Shown: positions 22,551 to 33,258 of the stretch, piece after piece
Layout of the letters: every line of letters begins with the position of its first letter
How positions within the stretch are numbered: position 1 is the first letter of the stretch
Assembly: GCA_028753945.1 (NCBI GenBank)
Contig: JAPNXP010000004.1
Location: forward strand, 1,302,001 to 1,366,000
DNA length: 64,000 nucleotides
Source: Hexactinellida sp. DTS-2022
Lineage: Eukaryota > Porifera > Hexactinellida
Reading direction: 5' to 3'
Notes under the pieces: model-generated
The model's input: only the letters and a program-made list of their open reading frames with translations
Told to the model about the DNA's origin: nothing
Database searches by the model: none
Program-made: the position numbers and the translations under genes

Positions 22551-23266
22551 CATTCAAAACGTAATCTTTTGTTGTATGAAATATAGAGATAACCGTGACC
22601 TACGTTATAATAAGGCCTATTCACTGTTATCAAAATGTGGACTATGGATACTGTCGAAGGCCATTGTAAAATAGAGGGCACTTCTTTATCTCAATTATTA
22701 GTAATGGTAGACCTGAATATGTTTTGTAACTATATGGGAACATCCGAATATGATATATAGAACCTTTCAGAATTGAAATATGTCATCATTTGATGACGTA
22801 ATCGTCAATTTTCGTTCGAATTATAATGTTTTTAAAGCCCTGTTTTAACACAGTTAAACGCGTTATATATGTTCAACATTGGTACATGATGATACCCAGA
22901 CCTAGTTAAATAAAATATATCAAAATTATAATAGGAATGTTGACACATTCCTCGGTTGTCAGGCAAATGTATATTTCCTAAAATGAGCCATAACACCAAA
23001 ACTATAATTGTTATGTAAACTAGACTACGCCTACACTATCCGCAATGAATTATTCCCACTTCGTCAATTCGCACTTCGTCAATTCCCATTTCGCCAATTC
23101 TCACTTCGTCAATTCCCATTTTGTCAACTTGCTATTTCTTCAATTCCCACTTCGTCAACGTTGACGAAATGGGACATAATTACTAGACTACAATTAAACT
23201 CAAAATAGGTTAATAATTCTTGAGAAAACACGTTAACACAACTCAACAAAACACTCAAAATATCAA

Positions 23267-24424
23267 TTATCTATTTGCTAAATTATTTGCTATCCTTAGC
23301 AAATATTCATCGATATCCAATTCACCGCGCGTATATTTCTGGCGTAAATTTTCAATCCTACATTCTAGTGCAATGTACATCTTCTTTGGTGGAGCTAGTG
23401 CACCAGCTTGTAGTTGGATAATTTCAATATCAATTACAGCTTGTTCTTTTGTAATAAATTGCATCAATTGATAAATATTAGGATGCCGCCTTCCCAAAAA
23501 GCTGTTCAATCTATTGTGCCATCCCTCTAGATGGTTATTTGTGCGAGGTCCATTCGAGTCGAAAACGTTCCACAAATCAGGTTTGAACGTTCCATTTATC
23601 CACGTTCTGTCCATATAATCTATAAATTCGCCAACATTGAGGCCCTCAGGTGTATCTGCACAAAGTGACTGGAACGCAATGCTTACCTCCCACTCAGGAA
23701 TGAAAGCAAGTGCCATCATCTCTCGTATAAATACCCTAATTTGATCATTGTGCAAGTACTCGGTTTGATAACCTAGACTTTGAACTTTCCTCCAGATTGC
23801 ATGAGAAAAATGATAAAAACAACCTTTATGCTTGGATCCTGGAAATTGAATTGCAATTGATGGGATCAAAGAACTTTCAAAGTCTGACATTATTCTCTTT
23901 GGATTCATTTGAAAGTTGCTATTCCAACAAGCTTCTTTCAGCATATGAAACATTCGATCATATAAAATTCTTGTCTTTCCACGTAGAAGAACATAAACAA
24001 ACGGGAATTGTTTCCCCTCTACGAAAGCATGGAGAGTGAAGAGCTGATAAAATAAATCTGGACATGATTTGAAAGTTCCATCGAGATAAATACAGTCCGA
24101 GTTACATAATATTTCCAAATTTTTCTTTGTTGCAAACATTATAATTCTTTCAGGATCATTCTCACCAGAGTCTGCAAGAAGCATGTCTTCCCCTTGAATA
24201 GTACGAGTCCAATCACCACCAAAAGTAATATCTTGAATAGTTTGTGGTAGTGAAGGATATTTTGTCATCCGGCCTCGATAAAGTGACGATTTTATAGCGG
24301 GAAACTGTGGTAAATTGATCGCTAATTCTGAATGTTCGACTCCTTCATACCCTGAAACAGCCGCTATTTCTTCAGCATATATTTTAGGGATTGATGTAGT
24401 TTCTTCAATAGCTCTTTTTCTCAT
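23267..24424 (-). CDS. MULE transposase, catalytic exon
   Basis: A 385-residue uninterrupted frame with the MULE RNase-H-like core. It has D115 in YLDGTF, D181 in MSDFESS, the C/H cluster GCFYHFSHAIWRK (about 201-213) and an acidic residue near E300 in TNNHLEGWHNRLN. MULE transposases cut DNA at the TIRs and reinsert the element. The N-terminal DNA-binding FLYWCH finger is in a separate frame at 25138-25497, about 700 bp upstream. A ctag acceptor-like site just before the Met suggests that the two are spliced, and the Met shown is then internal. The C-terminus ends naturally at TAG. Confidence 0.88.
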   Translation of the reverse strand: MRKRAIEETTSIPKIYAEEIAAVSGYEGVEHSELAINLPQFPAIKSSLYRGRMTKYPSLPQTIQDITFGGDWTRTIQGEDMLLADSGENDPERIIMFATKKNLEILCNSDCIYLDGTFKSCPDLFYQLFTLHAFVEGKQFPFVYVLLRGKTRILYDRMFHMLKEACWNSNFQMNPKRIMSDFESSLIPSIAIQFPGSKHKGCFYHFSHAIWRKVQSLGYQTEYLHNDQIRVFIREMMALAFIPEWEVSIAFQSLCADTPEGLNVGEFIDYMDRTWINGTFKPDLWNVFDSNGPRTNNHLEGWHNRLNSFLGRRHPNIYQLMQFITKEQAVIDIEIIQLQAGALAPPKKMYIALECRIENLRQKYTRGELDIDEYLLRIANNLANR

Positions 24425-25137
24425 TTTTAGTGTGCTTCTTCTAGTAAAAAACGTTATAGTAGGGTCCTACTATAGTTTTATACTATAAGTGCACACTATT
24501 GAATTTACCTCTGTCGGACTTCCGGCCGGCCGGCCGTACGCGATGGCCTGACTAAACCATTGGTGATAGAGATTTAAAATTTGGACAGGAGATATAGAAT
24601 TTTCTGGAGATGATCACCTCGAAGCCTGATTTCTCAATTTCGCTTTTGTTCGTCAGTTATATCGAAATTTGTATTCTGGTCCAGTGACTCTTTAATAATT
24701 CGAATTAGTTATTGAAAATATAGAGGTTGTATTCTCCTAAGGATGTTCTTTCTATATATCAATTAAATTTATTAGGTCGCTAATCAATTCTACGTTTTAT
24801 TAACGATTATTTACATAAATCAGCCATCTCTATATTGTAATTACTCTATACTATAGTATACTAATACAATAGAACATATTACATTAGCCTACTAAAGATA
24901 ATGACTGTTATTGATTGGTTTGTAAGTGAATATGTGTTTCATACAAGTGCAATTAAAACACTTGGAAGTTGGAATATTTTACAAGTTGATGATGATGTCA
25001 ATTCTATTATTCAAAATAGTAACGTAAATACTAGCACGTATTCCTAATTTCTATTTGTAATAATTAATCAATAATTAATTTAATTAATTAAACATTTGAA
25101 GTCTTCACAATTCAAACATTAATTAAATTATACAGTA

Positions 25138-25497
25138 TTACACTAAGATGAAATGTAATTTGAATATTGAAATTCTAGTTAAATTACACATTGGGGAAGT
25201 GCAATCAGAAGGAGCACACTCCCATCCCGTCTGTGAGGTTTTTTTTCTTATTACAGTCTGTGCAGTAATCTTCGCCATATTGGGAGGATGATGATGAATT
25301 CCTGACAAGTTAATCACAATGTCATCATCCATACTTATCCTCCCATTACAGCTCCTATCTTGACATCTCCACCATGACTTAGGACCATTAACTCGAATTT
25401 TCTGATACAAATATCCTTCATGGATTACTGCACGTTTTCCCTTTGTCGTCTCGGCGAACATGCAAACCAGGTAAATATATTTAATGACAATTAGCAA
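25138..25497 (-). CDS. FLYWCH-type zinc finger exon of the MULE
   Basis: The frame shows the FLYWCH pattern: YLYQK strand, SWWRCQDRSCNGRI (W and CxxxxC) and GIHHHPPN (two His). This domain binds DNA at the N-terminus of many MULE transposases. Residues after about TAQTVIRKK lose similarity. A gtaataag donor-like site there fits splicing to the catalytic exon, so the real exon probably ends near 25240, not 25138. Confidence 0.75.
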   Translation of the reverse strand: MLIVIKYIYLVCMFAETTKGKRAVIHEGYLYQKIRVNGPKSWWRCQDRSCNGRISMDDDIVINLSGIHHHPPNMAKITAQTVIRKKTSQTGWECAPSDCTSPMCNLTRISIFKLHFILV

Positions 25498-25790
25498 GAT
25501 ATACTTTCATTGCTTGTACACTGATTATATAAGAAAACCCCAGTAGGTGACAAAGGTAACTATTCACCATTGAACAATTGTTTTTGAGCGTTATACATAA
25601 ACTGTTATGTGTATACAAGTTCCCATTTAGTCAACGTTGACGAAATGGGAATTGACGAAATAGGAAATTGACGAAATGGGAATTGACGAAATGGGAATTG
25701 ACGAAATGGGAATTGACGAAGTGGGAAATATCTCCGCAATAGGTGACTTCCTATTCATCGATAGTACATTTTCTATGTCTTACTTTGATA

Positions 25791-25858
25791 CTTTTTGAGT
25801 TTATGAGATAATTAACTCGTATTCCGTAAATGGTACTGAGCTCATAAACTCAAAAAGT
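25791..25858. repeat. 17-bp stem hairpin inside the outer element
   Basis: ctttttgagtttatgag and ctcataaactcaaaaag are exact reverse complements about 34 bases apart, just inside the right TIR of the outer element. Confidence 0.75.
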
Positions 25859-26011
25859 TTTTACAATGGCCTTCGACAGTATCCATAGTCCACATTTTGA
25901 TAACAGTGAATAGGCCTTATTATAACGTAGGTCACGAGATAACCTATTATAATATATGTGAAAGTAGAGTGAGAAAAGAAATCAAAGAAGTGTACATAAA
26001 TGTTATAGAAA

Positions 26012-26096
26012 GGGGGGTCCATTTCTGCCAAGCAAAGTAAGATTTGTCAGAAATGGACCCCCCGGTCCAAATCTGCAGGGGGTCCATTTCTGACAA
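26012..26096. repeat. inverted and direct copies of ggggggtccatttctg
   Basis: ggggggtccatttctg (26012) is followed by its reverse complement cagaaatggacccccc (26048) and by a further direct copy (about 26078). The group sits between the outer element and the loose copy of its end. Confidence 0.7.
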
Positions 26097-26099
26097 AAC

Positions 26100-26168
26100 A
26101 GGCCTTCGACAGTATCCATAGTCCACATTTTGATAACACTGAATAGGCCTTATTATAACGTAGGTCAC
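26100..26168. repeat. loose copy of the outer-element TIR
   Basis: ggccttcgacagtatccata through aggtcac matches the right TIR of the 22595-25935 element almost base for base, but lacks the last inner bases. It is a third copy within 3.6 kb. Confidence 0.85.
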
Positions 26169-26582
26169 GCATAGGGTTTGTATTAAGTTGAGTTCGCTTA
26201 TTATGAAGTCTCTCTATTATAAACACAATATTTGGTCCCTTGAATGTTCATAAAAATTCGCAATTCTGCAAATTTCAATTTTTTAAAAACCATATATGGT
26301 CATTTGTATGCGCCACTTTTGATGACGGAACAATAAATTTTCTCACGAATGAGAAGTCGTGGCGTCTAGTTCTAACCATGTAGCGATGTTTATTTATCAA
26401 GACAAATTCACTGGGCAACAAACTGGGACTACATACCTGAAGCTTTACATTCTATGATTTTGTATACCATATATGGAGGTGTAATGTGGCATATTATGAT
26501 GACGTAAGCAAAAGTAAAAATCTTCCTTAGAGCTTAGTTCTAACTTCCGGACACTAACAGCGGCTGATTTTAAATTGATTTA
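26169..26582. other. non-coding spacer
   Basis: AT-rich; no gene or defined repeat seen apart from two short ccatatatgg-like motifs. Confidence 0.4.
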
Positions 26583-26655
26583 ACAGGATTACGAGTATAT
26601 AACAAATGTAATTAACGAGTATATAACAAATGTAATTAACGAGTATATAACAAAT
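26583..26655. repeat. 24-bp tandem repeat, three copies
   Basis: acgagtatataacaaatgta followed by atta is repeated three times without change. The last copy is cut by the target duplication of the foldback element. Confidence 0.9.
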
Positions 26656-26662
26656 GTATTTA

Positions 26663-28084
26663 GGGCATGCCTAATTTCCGGGATGGGACGGGACGGGACG
26701 GAACCGTCCCGGAAAATCCAGGTACCTAAAGTACGGGACGGGACAGGTAGTAGTAAATTATTAATTACGATTACATGGGCTAAAACAGTAGTTCTTAACT
26801 GGTGGGGAATGGATCCTTTGTATAAAATATAATTTCTGAGAAATATTTTATATAAATTCTACGTGCTATAGTATTATTGTCGAGCCTCCTCACGATTATG
26901 ATCAAAGCGAAGTTCGAAACAAATTAGAGGAAAACACTTTCACTGGTCCTCACATAGCCAAGCTTGCCCAGTAAACAAGTGCAACTATTTCATTAAGAAT
27001 TTTAGAAATTTGATTGGCCGGTGTCAGAGGAGATCCTGTTCCCCCGTGAAAATTGTTCCCCTCTGCGTCTGCCTAATAGAAAATATTGTTCCCCCGAACA
27101 GTATTCACTAGGGAATACTGTTTCCCCTTTTAGTACAGTATGTAGTAATATGAATAACATCCGTACAGTATGTTATATTGATATAACACAATCGAAAGTG
27201 AATTCGAGAAAATCCAATTAGTAGTTATCCATAAATTCATTAAACAATTATAGAAACTAAACAGTATTACGCATTATTATCCATAACACAATGGAGAAAT
27301 TCGACCATATTCCATATATTGAAAAGTAGACAACATGTGTACTTTTCAATACCTCCATATTCGCCTAAATCTTCATGGAGGAAAGTATACAGCAGGGTGT
27401 TCAAAGAGCGAGAAGTATGTAATAATAGGTAATTCACAACTTTTCTACATATTCTAGCAACCTTTGTTCCATTTTGTATTGAAGGGAAGATAATTTTCTA
27501 GTGAATCTGCACTGTTCGGGGGAACAATATTTACTAGCGAATACTGTTCGGGGGAACAATATTTAGTAGTGAATATTGTTCGGGGGAACAGAATTTACTA
27601 GTGTATATTGTACGGGGGAACAATATTTACTAGCAAATACTGTTCGGGGGAACAATATTTTCTATTAGGCAGAGCCGCAGAGGGGAACAATTTTCACGGG
27701 GGAACAGGATCTCCTCTGACACCGGCCAATTAAATTTCTAAAATTCTTAATGAAATATATAGTTGCACTTGTTTACTGGGCAAGCTTGGCTATGTGAGGA
27801 CCAGTGAAAGTGTTTTCCTCTAATTTGTTTCGAACTTCGCTTTGATCATAATCGTGAGGAGGCTCGACAATAATACTATAGCACGTAGAATTTATATAAA
27901 ATATTTCTCAGAAATTATATTTTATACAAAGGATCCATTCCCCACCAGTTAAGAACTACTGTTTTAGCCCATGTAATCGTAATTAATAATTTACTACTAC
28001 CTGTCCCGTCCCGTACTTTAGGTACCTGGATTTTCCGGGACGGTTCCGTCCCGTCCCGTCCCATCCCGGAAATTAGGCATGCCC
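26663..28084. mobile_element. foldback element with about 430-bp arms, 8-bp duplication tgtattta
   Basis: Starts gggcatgcctaatttccggg and ends with its reverse complement. The arms pair almost without difference for about 430 bp each (26663 to about 27100 and about 27660 to 28084). The flanks tgtattta (26655-26662, 28085-28092) are identical. The arms contain GGGACGGGAC repeats at the tip and cgggggaacaatattt motifs at the inner end; about five more copies of the latter, spaced by about 32 bp, lie in the centre. No coding frame was found. The 8-bp duplication points to hAT mobilisation. Near-identity of the arms implies recent insertion or ongoing arm conversion. Confidence 0.93.
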
Positions 28085-28303
28085 TGTATTTATACCCGTT
28101 ACAAATTCCCGGTGCCACGTGGTTTAGTGTCCTTTTGTCAGAATTTCATACGGATTTTGGGACGTTTTGACCTTTCCTGACAAGAATAGGGCTTCCAGTC
28201 ATGAGGATAAAAAATTTGGAGTGTTCTGAATATCTTTGTAGAGACATCCAATAGAAACTAGCCATATATTTTAACCTATTTACCATAGGTCATATTAGAT
28301 TGG

Positions 28304-28966
28304 ATGTTTGGAGCATTCTCCAGCTTTTTTAGCGGACCCTCAAAAGCAGAAGACAAGGAAATCGAGAGTTATACTCATGAAGTATTCGATTCAGAATGGA
28401 CTCTCTTAGAAGAACAGTCTCTCCCACAGCTGGACCCTGTACACTCTGATACTAGTGACTTCTGTAACCTGTCTGATGTCTCAGTTTGTGAGGACTTCCA
28501 TTACCTCTCCTCTCCCTGTCCCTCCTCCCCTCTACTGCTGTCCCCTGTCCCCTCGCCGACTCTCAGCAGTGTGGATTTTATCCCTCTAACTCCTCCGTAC
28601 CCCCCCTCCCCCTCCTATCCTATCCTATTAGCAGACTCGGTTAGTTACGCTAGTCCAGAATATACATTTTCAGTTGGCGACCTCAATTCTAGCCTGTATA
28701 CAAGCAGCTATGATATTCCCATAGATAGTTCATACTATCATGTATTTATGAGACCATCATCTTGTAATATTAATAATATCGTTCTGGGCAAGAAAGAACT
28801 GTCTCTTATGAAGATGGAAAATAAAGCAGAGAAGAGGGCACTTTCTGTCTCGGTAGCTAAGCAGAAAAAGGAAATTAAAGCAAAGCAATTCCGTAAGAAT
28901 AACAAGGTTACGCATAATCATTCTAACAGGAGGAGAAGCGGAAATCTTGGGCGTAGGAAATGTTAG
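28304..28966 (+). CDS. 220-residue protein, possibly TP53INP/DOR-like
   Basis: A single-exon frame with clear amino-acid composition signals. The N-terminus MFGAFSSFFSG is followed by an acidic stretch and FDSEWTLLE (about residues 28-36). This has the W-x-x-L form of an LC3-interacting motif, preceded by acidic residues. The middle is rich in Ser/Pro (SPCPSSPLLLSPVPSP), as in disordered regulators. The end is basic (about 170-220) with K/R clusters that could be a nuclear signal. The order N-terminal hydrophobic start, acidic W-x-x-L, disordered middle, basic C-terminus matches TP53INP1/DOR autophagy and transcription cofactors, but sequence identity is too thin to be sure. Intact start and stop argue for a real host gene. 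Confidence 0.6.
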   Translation: MFGAFSSFFSGPSKAEDKEIESYTHEVFDSEWTLLEEQSLPQLDPVHSDTSDFCNLSDVSVCEDFHYLSSPCPSSPLLLSPVPSPTLSSVDFIPLTPPYPPSPSYPILLADSVSYASPEYTFSVGDLNSSLYTSSYDIPIDSSYYHVFMRPSSCNINNIVLGKKELSLMKMENKAEKRALSVSVAKQKKEIKAKQFRKNNKVTHNHSNRRRSGNLGRRKC

Positions 28967-29359
28967 TATTTGCACATACTTTTCAATTTTCATTACATAT
29001 ATTTACTTTGAACTGCTTATACTGTATATAATATTCACAACATTAACCAGTTTTTATATTATCCCTGGTGGGAAGCGATATTATTGGGAGTGGTTATTTT
29101 GAGTTGAGCTACTATTTTCTATTTGCAGAATACTTTACATACTATTTTAATCTATTTACCATCTATTTCAGTCAGAGATGCAGCGGTCTGGACCGGACCT
29201 ACCAGTCTCAGGTCGGTCCGGTCCGCTTATTTTCAAGTGCGGTCTGGATCGGTCAAAGTAACAATATAACGGTTTGAACCGGACATCGATCTGGACTCAT
29301 CCTAGATTCAACAAACGATCGTGCTCCAATCCGTTAGTTTCTATTGTTTACAAGCACAT

Positions 29360-30076
29360 CTATATATATAAAGTTGTTTGTGTGTATGTGTGTGTGTTCT
29401 CACATCTCCTCTGAGAGTTCTCAACAGATCTGAACCAAATTTTGTATGTCACTTAGGAGCTACCCCACCACCCTGAATAAGGAGTTTTTAAGAGATATTT
29501 ACATTCCTCGCGAAGTTAACTCAAAATATGTGATTTTTTTGTCACGTTCCCATACATTTCAATGGGAATTATCAAAAGTTCACAGTGCTGCTAGAAAAAC
29601 ATTTCAAACGTGCAATCTAGGTTTTAGTGTATGAGGAATCCAAATATGATACTTTAAAGTCAATATAATGCATAATTTGCAATTTACCACATGCATATTT
29701 TTCACACTTTGCGAGGGTACCGACCTTGACCTATCAGATTGCAGAGTTTTCACATTATTCTGACTCGAGTTTTATTGGTCTATAATTCAATGGGTCAATT
29801 GTGTATGAAAGAAAACAACATTTGAATGTCCCTTGCTATAGCTGACATGATTTAACCAATAAAATTTCAGCTTGCATTGAGTTGTCAATAGTCTCATTCC
29901 TATGGTCCCCGTAATATTAATACAACTGTTTACAAATTTTTAACTTCTGTCATATCCGTCATATTTCACATTTCACATCCGTAATATTAGATATCCGTCA
30001 TATTTCAAATCATAAACTCATTATAAGACATCCCGTGAATTTGAATACCGCGGCGAAGCGCGGGCACCCGGCTAGT
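29360..30076 (+). mobile_element. non-autonomous Helentron (HINE)
   Basis: The 5' end reads tctatatatataaagttgtt. The 3' end has the hairpin ccgcggcgaagcgcggg followed by cacccggctagt. An AT-repeat start, a short GC-rich hairpin near the end and a terminal CTAGT are the hallmarks of Helentron termini. The interior (a promoter-like gtgtgtatgtgtgtg tract and aaccaaattttgtatg) encodes nothing convincing. The large Helentron protein at 59279-64000 is a possible trans source, but shared ends could not be checked. Confidence 0.8.
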
Positions 30077-30106
30077 AAGTAATAAGTTTCTTATAAACAT
30101 AGATGC

Positions 30107-30283
30107 ATTATACGATGTTACGTTATACGTTCGGGGAGCGTATAATGGACCATATATACGTTAAAATCGTTATACGTTATACGTTGTATGATGATTATAC
30201 GTTAACGTATGATGGCATTATACGTTCACCTATCGTATAATGGACCATATATACGTTATACGTTACGTATAATGCAACTATGC
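30107..30283. repeat. cgttatacg / cgtataatg repeat block
   Basis: Many copies of gttatacgtt and tataatggaccatatatacg in both orientations; the block begins gcattatacg and ends cgtataatgc, so its ends are inverted. It could be a foldback miniature. Confidence 0.65.
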
Positions 30284-30424
30284 TTATAAACACAAGTGGA
30301 TATAATTAGCCACTCTAATATGCGGTATATAACAGTCCAAAATAAGGGATATAACTGTCTGGACCGTTCCAATATTTTGATCATATGGTCTGGACCGTCC
30401 AGAAAAAATCAACAGAAAAAATCA

Positions 30425-31000
30425 TCACTAGCTGCAAATACTGCTATTAAATGGTCCACTGGTTACACTTCATTTTTTCTGATGTTTGGAAGTGAATGTG
30501 AGTCAGATAATTTCTTGGAATATCTTAATACAAACAATCAGTCTGAATGTCTTTCTTTACAAGAGAACATCAACTTAGATGAAACACCACAAAATTCTGA
30601 TGTTGAGATAGAATTTCCAGATATCTCTCAAAATATCACAATCATTGATACATTTGACCTCCCCCCTGCCAACCGATGGTGAATGTATTAATAATCAGAT
30701 AGTGGCTAAAAGAAAGAACTCCAGAGAGCTTGCTCAAGAAAAAAATTATTGAGGAGCAAAGTAAACAGAAAGCTATCTATGATAAAAAAGTCCGGTCCAA
30801 CAGGTGAGATACCGAATTTCTTTATAGTTTCGACAAAAACTTATTTGTCTTATTTTATTTTATACATATGATCCACTGTTCTCAATTAGGAATGAAATTA
30901 CTGAAGGAGATTTAGTACTTATACAAAATAAACCCAAAAAAGAAATTGCAGGGAAGTGAGGGAACTAAGTTGAAGAACAAATATCTAGGAAGCCATATTA
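30425..31000 (+). pseudogene. retroelement integrase C-terminal fragment
   Basis: The frame ending at 30682 contains AANTAIKWSTGYTSFFLMFG. This is the region after the integrase catalytic Glu (N-T-x-x-x-S-T-G-x-S/T-P-F-x-L-M-F-G). Continuing in other frames are QKAIYDKKVRSNR and NEITEGDLVLIQNK, the usual following helix and G-D-x-V/L strand of gypsy-like integrases. At least two frameshifts and a gap near 30805-30885 break it. The catalytic core is absent. Confidence 0.75.
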
Positions 31001-32022
31001 TTTGCAATTCAGTTTCCATTTCTACAAATATAAATTATCTGTCTTCTTTCTTTAAAATTCAATAAAGACTTTTCAGAGGTAAACTTAACTTGTCCCTTTT
31101 GTTTTGACAATATCCAGTATTAATACTACCCCCTTGTTTTAACCGTTTTCTCTGTGTGCTCGATCTATAGCATTATAGCATCATTAACAAGATCAGAAAC
31201 TTGGTCACAAGGTGTCTTGACTTATAGATGTCAAAACTTAAAATAAAATGTAGGATTTATATTTTGTAGTGCATATAAATTTATCTTACCAAAACTACTT
31301 TACCCAAAAAACAGATTTATATACTACTACGTGGAGTACGAACTATAATAATATACGAGCCCTTCGGTCTCATTCGCTTTGCGACGCATCGGTGTTACGC
31401 ACCTCAAGTTAACGGCTGCTGTGCGACCTTACTCCTCAACCTTTCTACCATGGAGAATGGTATAAAGGGACGTTATATACCACATCCATTTATATGAATT
31501 CCATATAATAGTTCAAACTTGTTTTCATATTCTAAAATTATAAATGCAAAATTTGTGTTCAGCATACTTGTTTACCTATAATAACATTTGAAAGTTAGTT
31601 TATATCTCAATATTAATTGCGGTTTCTATTGTGTTGTCCATTTTTATATAAAATTTATACTAATCGAGTCAAATGTGCAAAAGTTATTAATGAAAAGGTT
31701 ACCGTGAGATGTCATACTCTCAATATTTCGCTTTGCAAACCAATAGATCCATGTCGCTATAACAAACTACTCATATATACCAAATTTCAGCTCTCTTGGT
31801 AGTTTGGTCTTTTCAATTAATTACGGGCAAACATCCAAACACACACACACACACACAACAATTGATAGATATACACGTATACACACACAAAATATTTGTG
31901 TAGTTTATAATTAGATGTACGTGTATTAGAATGTGCTAGAATCCTTGTTTTATGATCACTCTTTATTACTCTATTTGTAAGATTAATAATAGCATCGTTT
32001 TAATTAATTGCCAATTATCGGC
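31001..32022. other. non-coding, includes dispersed repeat
   Basis: Contains the inverted copy (about 31630-31852) of the repeat at 1458-1680. That copy ends in an (ac)n tract. No gene is recognised. The region directly 5' of ABT1 (31890-32022) is AT-rich and shows no clear TATA box. Confidence 0.5.
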
Positions 32023-32811
32023 ATGGCTGAATCAAGAGATTGCTTATATGAATCCCGTTCTATGGAATGTATTGAAGATTGTAATGAGATAGAAGGAAGT
32101 AATGAGAGCAGAACGCAAAGAGACAATCAACCGATTGAACCAACTGTATCTCCTCCTTATAGATTGACAGAAATAATAAGACACTACAGTAATACTCACA
32201 GAATAAATTCTCCAGGAATAGTGTATATGAGTCGAATACCGCCCTACATGTGTGCAGACAAGGTGAGACATTTGCTATCCAAGTTTGGAGAGGTTGGTAG
32301 GATTTATTTGAAACCTGAAAACTCAATGGCTCGTGCTAGACGGAGAAAACAGGGAGGGAAAAAGAAATTAAAGTTTGTGGAGGGCTGGATTGAACTGAAA
32401 GACAAAAAGATAGCAAAGCAAATAGCTGATTCTCTGAATAACACACATATTGGAGGAAAGAAGAGGAATTACCATTACTTCGACCTGTGGAATGTGAAGT
32501 ATCTGCATAGGTTTAAGTGGTTTCATCTGACAGAGAGCATTGCGTATCAAACCGCAGTGAGAGAACAGCGATTGCGCACGGAGTTATCTCAGGTGAAGCG
32601 GGAGAATCAATTCTACCTCCAGAACGTTGGGAAGGGAAAAGAAATAATTGCTATTGAGGAAAGAAAGACAAGGCAGGATAGACAGCTGGTTGATGGAACA
32701 GCAACAGAACATGCTCAAGGGGAAGTGATGAATGAAATCGAAGGGAGCAGTATAGTGGAGACTAAGAGGATATCATTCTTGGCTAAGGTTCTACCAAATA
32801 GCATCTCTTGA
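32023..32811 (+). CDS. ABT1: ABT1/ESF2-family ribosome biogenesis factor
   Basis: A 262-residue protein from ATG 32023. ABT1 (yeast Esf2) is a nucleolar RNA-binding protein of the small-subunit processome, needed for early 18S pre-rRNA processing. The RRM-like domain spans about residues 66-145: GIVYMSRIPPYM as RNP2-type strand, FGEVGRIYL, then a basic insert (RARRRKQGGKKKLK) and VEGWIELKDKKIAKQIA as the RNP1 region. The family signature FDLWNVKYLHRFKW follows (about 153-166), then the conserved helix QTAVREQRLRTELSQVKREN (about 176-195) and FYLQNV. The acidic N-terminus is variable in the family. It is intronless here. A possible ATTAAA signal lies about 20 bp after the stop. This is the most secure host gene in the window. 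Confidence 0.96.
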   Translation: MAESRDCLYESRSMECIEDCNEIEGSNESRTQRDNQPIEPTVSPPYRLTEIIRHYSNTHRINSPGIVYMSRIPPYMCADKVRHLLSKFGEVGRIYLKPENSMARARRRKQGGKKKLKFVEGWIELKDKKIAKQIADSLNNTHIGGKKRNYHYFDLWNVKYLHRFKWFHLTESIAYQTAVREQRLRTELSQVKRENQFYLQNVGKGKEIIAIEERKTRQDRQLVDGTATEHAQGEVMNEIEGSSIVETKRISFLAKVLPNSIS

Positions 32812-33258
32812 TTTTGACAACTGATTAATTATTAAAATTTGTATGTTGTAATGCAGTGTACTTACTTTGACCAGGACCGAGGAGAGCGCGAGCCTCGGGT
32901 CATAATTTAGGTTCGGGCCCCCTCTGATATTTTAGTTCCGTTATCGTGAAGTGAATAAACTAAACGTAAACTATCGCATTCGTATTATATATATTTAAAT
33001 TTTTTAAATCCTATTTACTCTTATATTTTATGAATTTAAGTCAGGACCGGATTTCTAGGAAGGATTAAATAACCAAGGTATTACTCTGCCCAGCGATGTC
33101 TTCATTTTCCCTTTGACTTGTCTACTTAATACAGCCAATAAAGTCATTGCATACCGTCACAGACAGAATTTATTGGGCTCCGGGGAAATTATCCCGCCTA
33201 CCCCCCTCCCCCTCTCGACGGCCCTGAACTTTGATCCTTGTTCGCTGCATACTATAAG

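Larger units (their letters stand above)
23047..25732 (-). mobile_element. MULE DNA transposon with tandem-repeat TIRs
   Basis: Flanked by the perfect 8-bp repeat tccgcaat (23039-23046, 25733-25740). Each end consists of several 15-bp units of the form ttgacgaa(a/g)tgggaa, in opposite orientation at the two ends. It encodes a FLYWCH zinc-finger exon and a transposase exon on the minus strand. Autonomy is plausible because the transposase frame is undamaged. Confidence 0.9.
22595..25935. mobile_element. outer element with 77-bp TIRs and 9-bp duplication gagataacc
   Basis: GTGACCTACGTTATAATAAG and the following 57 bp at the left end are the reverse complement of the right end (25859-25935). 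Identical 9-bp flanks, gagataacc, lie at 22586-22594 and 25936-25944. A 9-bp duplication is typical of MULEs. Without the nested MULE (23047-25732) the element is only about 650 bp, so it is a non-autonomous element carrying a later insertion. A loose copy of one end lies at 26100-26168. Confidence 0.88.

Noticed and set aside
24520-24545. ccggccggccggccg as a CpG island or regulatory site
   Set aside because: It is an isolated short tract inside the MULE intron region without surrounding GC enrichment.
25621-25735. Regularly spaced repeats as a regulatory array
   Set aside because: They are the TIR of the MULE, with the inverse array at 23047-23175 and a target duplication outside.
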